From NCBI RefSeq assembly GCF_000801105.2, contig NC_079515.1, positions 32,139,407 to 32,203,406 on the forward strand: a stretch of 64,000 bases of DNA, written 5' to 3'. Below are positions 57,202-64,000 of this stretch, piece by piece; position 1 is the stretch's first letter; every line of letters begins with the position of its first letter. The position numbers and the translations under genes were made by a program. The notes beneath the pieces were generated by a model. It saw nothing but the letters and a program-made list of their open reading frames with translations. It searched no databases and was not told where the DNA came from. The stretch comes from Raphanus sativus. Taxonomy: Eukaryota; Streptophyta; Magnoliopsida; Brassicales; Brassicaceae.

Positions 57202-58712
57202 TCATCTCAACGTGGAGTATGCGAGAAACTCCGTTGAAGTAAACTGAAATGGTTGGCGCGGAATAGGATTCCTGCAATCTCACAAGGATTAAGAGTCAAG
57301 CAAAGGCAACCATAACTTTCAATTTTCACAGTATACAACTGTGGAGTTTAAGAAGAGATAAGATACGTACGGTCTAGGGCCATAAACTTTGATCTGACGG
57401 ATATGAGTATCTCTCCCGTTGAGGTGATTTGACAACATGGCTATTTGCAACATGAATGTATTCACAAATGTTTCCCTGTGAAACAGAACACACACTCCTT
57501 AGTAACCCACCGAAATAACTTCTTCTACACATCTAGTAAGCAAAACCCTCAAAGGCAAACGGCTCAAAATCTGACTGATACTGGAATCTCAACCTATCTC
57601 AGAGTGGAAACTCGCTAGCTAAAGACAAAGTCTAAGCAAATATTAAAAACTTCTGCAAGAGCTTCTCTGACGAAAGACAGTCTTAAAAGCTGATCATATG
57701 ACCATCTTATCAGCAGCTAGTTAGATTGTTTCCTAAAACCGAAAAAGAAACGGATTACTAGTAAGAAAAACCATAGTTTCGAGAGTGCAGTAAATACCAT
57801 GGACCTGTTTCAGACAGAGATAAGCAAACCCAAACAAGTTCATTGCTTACTAACCTACAGAAACAAGTGCGTTTAAACATCTAGTATGCAAAACCCCAAA
57901 GGCCAAATGGCTCAAAAGGTTGACTGATACTGGAACCTCAACATATCTCAGTGTGGAAACACTCGCTAGCTAAAAGCAAATATTAATAACTCCTGCAAGA
58001 GCTTCTTCCGTTCTAAATGGCTCAATCAGTACATACCTCGGATCGGTCCCAGACAGAGATACGGAAACCCAACCAGATGGCTTTACAAGCTCAACACTTT
58101 TTACCTCCTAAACAATCGAAAGACAAGGAGACAACAACATGAGTTTAAAAAAAAAAACACTTTATTTAGAATAAAAAAAAGATTACCTTTAAGTTATGAA
58201 AGCCATCACCAGCACGAACAGAGATCTTACTAGGCGTATAGCTCTCATCAAGCTTAAAGTCAACGTACAAAGCCACTAACTTTCAAATCACACACAACAA
58301 AAAAAAGGGTCAACAAAACCTCAAGATCTGAATAAGCAATCCCCTTTTCATCAGAACCGTACCTGTAATCTCACTTTCTTCTGGAACTGAATGTTGATCA
58401 AATGTGGTTGCAAACCATCCGATCTGCGAAAAAGAAAAAAGGTAGAAACTTTCGATTTCAGCGAGAGACAGAGAAATGATTTCGTAGAGATGAGAGATGG
58501 GTATTAATTATTATTAGGGTTTATTTAACTAACTGCCAATAGGTCTCGAGATTGTCGTCGCGGAGAGTGTTGACGCCGTTGCCGGGCTTGCAAGAGCTGA
58601 CGCTCCAAGCTGCGTTTTTCCCCATCTCTCTCAGATCGTCGTCCAAGATTAGCTTCTCGTTTCCTCCGCTGATCTTCCCTTCTTCCTCCGATTCCGATGA
58701 CTCCGTCGCCAT
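57202..58712 (-). CDS. APC10: Anaphase-promoting complex subunit 10 (APC10/DOC1)
   Basis: APC10 is the DOC-domain subunit of the APC/C ubiquitin ligase and helps bind destruction-box substrates. Six exons on the minus strand are 58712-58534, 58423-58363, 58279-58187, 58107-58037, 57475-57371 and 57271-57202. The 579 coding bases give 192 residues, the Arabidopsis length. The product begins [17 protein letters not shown] and contains the DOC domain (about 27-180): [56 protein letters not shown]. It ends YSTLR. The acceptor of exon 3 (TTTGAAAG) is weak but gives a perfect in-frame match. The sequence between exons 4 and 5 is about 560 bp, with a tandem-like repetition of cagtatc/ctcaaaa motifs. 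Confidence 0.95.
57540..58040. repeat. Diverged duplication inside APC10 intron 4
   Basis: Two segments of the intron (about 57533-57670 and about 57870-58010) share blocks such as catctagta, aaaaccc and aaaggc, gactgatactggaa, ctcaacatatctcag and gcaagagcttc. This points to an old internal duplication of about 140 bp. Confidence 0.6.
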
Positions 58713-58973
58713 GTCTAATCTCCGATGTCAAACACTTTTTTTTTGTTGCTAAAACCCTCTAGACGAGGGTTTGAATTCGTTTTTTTTTTATCAGTCCGTC
58801 AGTGGGGCTTGGCTCATAGTAAAAACGAAAAACGTCGTGTCGTTAATAATCACTGAAACGATAAAACGTTTTTGTTTGCTAACAGGAAACGACATCTACT
58901 CTATTTATTACAGTTTAGATTGGGTAACACTATAGGGTTTAGATGGAATCATGGAACTAACTGTAGTTTTATA

Positions 58974-59045
58974 TTCCCTCCGTTTCGCAAAGAGTGTCGT
59001 TTTAAGATTTTATTTTTGTTTCATAAAAGGTGTCGTTCTCGGAAT
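58974..59045. mobile_element. Truncated Stowaway-like fragment
   Basis: attccctccgtttcgcaaag starts a recognisable Stowaway-type end, followed by tgtcgttttaag and a similar ggtgtcgttc. No matching opposite end was found, so it is truncated or fused. Confidence 0.35.
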
Positions 59046-59106
59046 TCAATATAATTGTTTTGACATATTGCCAATTCTAAGCTCAGATAAATTGATCAAA
59101 TAATAC

Positions 59107-59368
59107 TACTCCCTCTGCATCATTTTAAGTGATGTTTAAGCATATTTATTTTGTTCCATTATAAGTGATGTTCTCACATTTCTAGATAAAATTTAGTGTC
59201 ATTTGAAACTTTCAACCAATTACAAAATACTACATATTTTTCTTATTGGTTAGATTGATTTTATTTAATGCAATTTTATGTAACCAAAATAAATTGCATA
59301 GAAATTTGTATTTTCTTAATCTTTGTGTAGAAACCTTAAACATCACTTAAAATGGTACAGAGGGAATA
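59107..59368. mobile_element. Stowaway (Tc1/mariner) MITE
   Basis: The 258-bp element (59109-59366) is flanked by TA. The left end is CTCCCTCTGCATCATTTTA; the inverted right end is TTCCCTCTGTACCATTTTA. The shared aagtgatgtttaag core is also inverted. Confidence 0.85.
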
Positions 59369-60222
59369 GTATAATACGAAATTCCAAAAGCCATATTAAT
59401 TTTATTCATTACTAAATGATTCGTAAACCTCGTTAACATAACATTTATCTTTTAGTTTCCACCGGTAAAATATTCAAATCACATAAATAAATTTCTTCAT
59501 TTGTTGTGGATGAAAAGTTCAAGTCAAAAGCTATAGATAGATGAAGAAATTAGGAAGTCTCGTAAAGCAAAATATTGACATCCAAATTTTTGTTAGTTTA
59601 CCTCCACTACAAAATCTGACTCCATTTTTCCTATTTCATCAACTAACGTAAAAAGTAAATTTTTTTTGAGTCACTAAATCAAAACTCGTTTAAGTGCTTT
59701 GATTTTCAAAATGCATTCAATTATTTCAAGACTATTGACCAAAGTAAACACAATCGCACGTTTTAACAATAAATAGTTAAATAATTACAATAAATAAAAT
59801 AGTAAATAATTGAAGTTATTAAGGGTATAAGTGAATTTTAATCAGTTTTCTTAATTAGTGTGCCAAAAGCCAAAATGACATTCTTTAAGAAAGAGAGATA
59901 GTATATTTTTGCTGTATAATTAGTTGTAAACTTTTTGTTTGTTGTGGTGATAGATATTTTAGAAGTAGAATTTTAAATTTTGGCTGTGAATAGAAATTTT
60001 TGGCAATTTTGCTTTCTATATCTAAAAGAAAAAGTACGAAATAAAAATTTGTAGCTTAAAAGAAATCTATAAGGTGGGAAAAAGGTGGGAATGTAAAACT
60101 AAGCGTTTTCTGAACATTAACCATAACTCTCTGTCTCTGGCGGTCTTGCTAATATTCTGAGTCCGGAAGTGAATAGAAACTAGGTCTTCATAAAAAAAAT
60201 ATAGAAAACAGTTCAAAAAAGT

Positions 60223-60247
60223 CGCTAGAGAGAGGGGTCGAACCTCT

Positions 60248-60279
<32 letters not shown>

Positions 60280-60296
60280 AACTGAGCTACTCCAGC
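60223..60296 (-). tRNA. tRNA-Asn (anticodon GTT)
   Basis: This is a 74-base cloverleaf on the minus strand. The 5' acceptor strand GCTGGAG pairs with CTCTAGC plus discriminator G. The D arm is TAGCTCAGTTGGTTAGAGCG (A box). The anticodon loop is CTGTTAA with anticodon GTT, and the T arm GAGGTTCGACCCCTC contains the B box. There is no intron. A T-rich tract (tttttttat in the minus-strand sense) lies about 30 bases downstream and may terminate Pol III. This is a nuclear-type sequence. Confidence 0.96.
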
Positions 60297-62778
60297 TTGA
60301 TGTTTAATATATTTGGCATATTGTTATACTATATGTCTAAATAATAACAAATAAGATCATGAACAAGATGCATCTTTCGGGTCTTCCGTAAATGAATCAA
60401 GTGAAAATCCATTAGTACAGAAAGCCAACAAATAAGAGCATCCACATCAGTAAACTTCCCCAAACTCGATTCTCTAGGTACTTTTACATTATTTTAATTT
60501 TTTTTTCTTTTTTGAAAAAGAAAAATACCCAAACCTATCGCAGACCGACACATGTCGTGGAGCCCGCAGAACAGTTACGACTCGGATTCACCCCACTGAA
60601 CTCCCAAAACTCAAATTCACCGACAAATGCATATTATATTATTTATTTTTTTGGAAAATGTGTGATCCTCCCACACAATCTTTGAATGGGGATGTCTTAA
60701 CAATGTAGCACCAACCACTGAATATTTTAGATATTAATTCATAACATGATATTTTTTTAATATTATGAAAAATATGGGGTTTGAAGGTAAGTTACAGAAA
60801 CTGGAAAGGTAGGAGACCATTGCTTTTGATCATTGTTGGTTACTTTGCCCCCCAAACTCTTAGAGCATCTTCAATATAATTATGTTATAAAATTTTCTTT
60901 ATTGGTTATGCTTGGATATTTCTTTCATGAGAGAGTAATCTTTACATATTGAACCTACACTCTCATGATTTTTGTACTTACTTATTCTCTTATACCCCAA
61001 CATCACAATTATATCGAACTCATAAGATCAATAATATACACATTTTCACACAAGATCAGTAGTATACATTCTTTTCATAGAAACTTGCTCGATACGTCAG
61101 TATAAACCCTCAACGTAGTTTCTGAGTGGTCTTTGAGGTCCATCATTTAGCGATACAAGGAGAAGAGACTCAACACAAAATTTATCTGAAGATCCCGACT
61201 GAAACACACTTCACAATTCACAATGACTAGGATAGACGCATCTGGTGTTGCATGAGCAGGGCTGCAGGGAACAACTCAAACAACGTCCCCTAGGACGGAG
61301 CTCAACAGTTCAATAAGGATGACAAACATTAAGGAAAACCATCTAGACAATAACCTCCAAGTAGTTGAAGAATCTGAGAATTGAACAGTGCTTAAAGCAA
61401 AGGTACTCAACAAGCGTAGGAAAGGCGCAGAAGATCTCTCGAAGATAAGATCCCAGGATTAGGAATTTTTCTGATTCTCTAACCATGTTGAAAGGAGGAA
61501 GAAGAAGACAGGGTCACAGGAACACCTAAATATTCCTAAATATGTTTAGCTTTTCCGTTTCTCATTTTGATATAATTTTGTGCAACAACATGACCGCAAA
61601 GAGCTAACAGAGCTAGCGTAAAAGAAAACTAGTAGTTTACAAGAGGCTGCAACAAAAAATAATTAATTTTGATGAGGGAAACATCTTTGATATTTTGATA
61701 TTTTTGAATGAACGGGCCTAATATCTCAAAGAATGTTATTCCGTGGCACCCACGGTTTTAGAGGGTTAAAATCTCTGATTGATTATTCCAAAGTACAAAA
61801 TCTTGGTACTGTGTGTCGTCTGAGATTTGTCTTATTGTCTAATGATTGGAATCATGTTCTGACGTACACCTACACCGACTAGCTAAAGCATCGGACATAA
61901 ATAGGGTTTTTATATATATTCATGAAAAGATATATGTTCCTTTTCTTAATAGATGCTCGATATAAACCGGTAATTGTAAGATTACCTGAAGTTGCTCAAG
62001 AAGCTTGAGACCTATAATGGCAATATTCGCTTCTTTTGCGATGGACGGGAAATAAAGAAAGCTTAATCAGAGAAAAGACATCATCTAACCGCTAACCCAA
62101 TAATAGCTGCAAAAGAAACTCTAATAGATTATATTATCAAAAACACATAAGATGAAAATTGCAAGAAATATCAAACACAAGCTTACATTCACATGCTTTT
62201 GATGAGATAATTATCAGCTAAATGCCATTTTTTGGTTTGTGGTGTATATTATATACAATCAATTATAGTTAAGCATAGAGATATTTGTGTTTATACATAT
62301 TCTAGTAAGGATATAACAGAAATGTAACTTGATCTTAATGTTCTTATCACTTTTGAGTAGTATCGGCTTTAGTGCTGGTAGTAATTACGATATCAAAAAT
62401 GTTGAAAGAAGGAAGGGAGGGTTCAATAGCATTTTTGGTTTACTGTAAAGATGCTATCAAGAAAATGAAACATCCAAATTTTCTTAGCAATGGTTACAGA
62501 ATCTCTCAGTTTCACTGACTAGGGACTATACTCTAATGATCATCATCAATTCATCATCATAGATCCATGTGATTGCTAAAAGAATATTGCCTACTGGGTC
62601 ACTCAAAATCTCTCATTTCAAAATATATATTCCTCCAACTGGCTTATATGCTTTTTTCTCCTATTTATAAGGAGCTCCACACTCTTCCACTAAATGGAAA
62701 ACAACTTTCATCGTTAATACATACCCACTTCTCTAACATAGTAACATCCCTCTTTTGTTATTCTACATTTTCACACTA
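60297..62778. other. Intergenic region upstream of the RADIALIS-like gene
   Basis: It holds one MITE (60436-60697) and a single GAGCATCTTC end near 60870. A patch at about 61190-61520 has more balanced composition but no recognised product. The promoter of the SANT gene is near 62660 (tatttataagg). Confidence 0.4.
60433..60700. mobile_element. PIF/Harbinger-type MITE
   Basis: The 262-bp body (60436-60697) starts GAGCATCCACATCAG and ends with an inverted, diverged AGACATCCCCATTC. TAA flanks both sides (60433-60435 and 60698-60700). The centre has a GC-rich segment (gaccgacacatgtcgtggag) recalling the acacgtggcggtcc segment of the element at 26269. Confidence 0.6.
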
Positions 62779-63027
62779 ATGGCTTCCAACTCAATCATCA
62801 CTTCCCGGAGCTCTACCTCGTCATGGACAGCGAAACAGGACAAACAGTTCGAAATGGCTTTGGCTAAGTTCGAGAAGGACACTCCTGACCGATGGCATAA
62901 TGTGGCAAGAGCAGTTGGTGGAAAATCAGTTGAAGAGGTAAAAAGACGCTATGAATTGCTCGTTAGAGATGTTAATGACATTGAATCAGGGCGTTACCCA
63001 CTACCAAGGTACCGCAACACTAATTGA
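62779..63027 (+). CDS. RADIALIS-like SANT/MYB-related protein (RL4-type)
   Basis: The 82-residue protein consists almost wholly of one SANT/MYB-like domain. Tryptophans lie in [15 protein letters not shown] and [15 protein letters not shown], and [15 protein letters not shown] forms the third helix. It ends [11 protein letters not shown]. Small RADIALIS-like proteins lack activation domains and are thought to compete with MYB partners, as RAD does with DIV in Antirrhinum. The start is the ATG at 62779; an earlier in-frame start has no support. The position just before the ATAD3-like gene matches At2g18328 (AtRL4) as I recall. The close relatives RL5 and RL6 cannot be excluded on sequence alone. 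Confidence 0.9.
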   Translation: MASNSIITSRSSTSSWTAKQDKQFEMALAKFEKDTPDRWHNVARAVGGKSVEEVKRRYELLVRDVNDIESGRYPLPRYRNTN

Positions 63028-63691
63028 AGCCACTGAGATTCTATGTGAGCTCCAAGAAAAAAAAAATAACTATGTGCCTTAAACTCTATTGAGATGGAGA
63101 CATTTAGATCATATATAAGTAAAAGTGTTTTATTCCCAGGTTATTCTTGCTTATATTCTATTAAGCCTTTATTTATTCCTGTTTGGTTTCCAACTATGTA
63201 ATAATCATTTCTCAATTCCATCCTATTGTAACCCTCATTCCATGTCAGGTAATGAATGCCGAATAAAAAGATCAAACAACTCTTAATTAGCATGTAATCA
63301 GAAACCATGATTTCGCAATTCGCACATTTGAATTTAATGAAAAGCGCTTAATGAGCGAGTGGTCTACTGCGACATGCACCCACTATAAATTGACTAAAAC
63401 GTCTTCACGAATATTGCCATGCAACACAAAACAAAAGACGAAAGGTGAATAACTTGGCTTATAAAACGGGCTAAATCATGGGCCGAGTTTAAAAACAGGC
63501 CCATCTCTTGATTCGATTGCTCTCCAAGTTCCAGTTGCTTCCTCAACGAGGAAGAAGGCCGAGAAAATGTACAGCGCTTCTGTGAAATTACCATTTAAAC
63601 CCTAACCACCGTGGGGGTTTATGAGCTAAACCAGAACCGAAGTCGGTGACCCTTAGCTACTCCGACGAGCTTGTTATCAGTCGCAATTCCA
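63028..63691. other. Intergenic region and leader of the ATAD3-like gene
   Basis: It contains the 3' UTR of the SANT gene. Near 63595 the leader has aaaccctaacc, a telo-box motif often seen in genes of basic metabolism. The start region of the final gene follows. Confidence 0.5.
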
Positions 63692-63976
63692 ATGGCGGCT
63701 GCTTCCAGGTTATGTTCCGCGGCGGCGATAGCAGCAGCTGCTTTCACATCAATGTCCACGTCACACAACCTAGCTCACGCCGACTCGCGATTCCGCTTCC
63801 CCTTCTTCTCTTCTTCACCACCGCCGCCGCCGACGTCAGAATCTCCAGCCGATCCGTCGGAGTCCACCAAAGCGGCGGAGCCTGATGAGCGAAAAGGATC
63901 TGGATTCGATCCTGAGTCCTTGGAACGAGGCGCTAAAGCTCTTCGTGAAATCAACAACTCTCCTCATTCCAAACAG
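63692..63976 (+). CDS. ATAD3-like mitochondrial AAA-ATPase, first exon only
   Basis: Exon 1 encodes 95 residues. It begins MAAASRLCSAAAIAAAAFTSM, an Ala/Ser/Arg-rich stretch suited to mitochondrial targeting. A Pro/Ser-rich linker follows (FSSSPPPPPTSESPADPSES), and then GSGFDPESLERGAKALREINNSPHSKQ, the conserved N-terminal signature of plant ATAD3 proteins. The donor CAG-GTGTGAAG at 63977 ends the exon. The next exon lies beyond the window, so the protein is incomplete here. ATAD3 proteins organise mitochondrial inner membrane and nucleoids. Arabidopsis At2g18330 occupies this position from memory. Confidence 0.88.
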
Positions 63977-64000
63977 GTGTGAAGAAAGAACGAGATTGAA

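Larger units (their letters stand above)
58713..60222. other. Intergenic region with Stowaway-type elements
   Basis: Beyond the APC10 leader there are Stowaway pieces (listed). The remainder is AT-rich without coding frames. Confidence 0.45.

Overview
The window is nuclear DNA from a crucifer, most likely Brassica or a close relative such as Raphanus. It is AT-rich with long intergenic stretches, and the genes have plant GT-AG introns. Products closely resemble Arabidopsis proteins I know. From memory, the order SLY1, an At2g17990-like coiled-coil protein, a SAUR, RPL8, PIN1AT, a glycine-rich protein, bZIP2, a BCS1-like AAA-ATPase, SYP112, a tubby-like remnant, APC10, a RADIALIS-like SANT protein and an ATAD3-like ATPase follows Arabidopsis chromosome 2 from about At2g17980 to At2g18330. 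Many genes of that interval are absent, as expected of a fractionated copy of a triplicated genome.

Layout. 1-10.6 kb: no convincing protein gene; several small DNA transposons and a 96-bp-arm hairpin. 10.6-14.7 kb: SLY1 (ER-Golgi fusion) and a coiled-coil protein. 16.3-22.4 kb: a full-length non-LTR (LINE) retrotransposon with two open frames that meet in TAATG, a poly(A) tail and a 15-bp target duplication. 24-28.1 kb: SAUR, cytosolic ribosomal protein L8 and the parvulin PIN1AT. 29.3-31.2 kb: a CYP84 (ferulate-5-hydroxylase-type) P450, which looks out of place in the collinear order. 34.4-38.7 kb: a UPF0496/AT14A-like protein and a secreted glycine-rich protein. 38.7-41.5 kb: a Helitron with a duplicated 5' half and a 1.2-kb hAT-like element. 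42.5-43.6 kb: the S1-group bZIP2 gene with its sucrose-control upstream ORF. 43.7-52 kb: a gene-poor desert with a SINE, a short Helitron, a decayed Mutator transposase and a relic of a tandem AAA-ATPase copy. 52.3-64 kb: AAA-ATPase, syntaxin SYP112, a tubby-like gene relic, APC10, a tRNA-Asn, a RADIALIS-like gene and the first exon of an ATAD3-like gene.

The genes do not form an operon or pathway. They are housekeeping genes (vesicle fusion, translation, proline isomerisation, APC/C), plant-specific regulators (SAUR, bZIP2, RL) and transposon layers. The most informative structures are the overlapping uORF chain of bZIP2, the intact LINE, the Helitron and hAT elements with duplicated termini, and relics that preserve the ancestral gene order. 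Exon boundaries were set by hand from splice signals and recalled family sequences; nothing was checked against a database.
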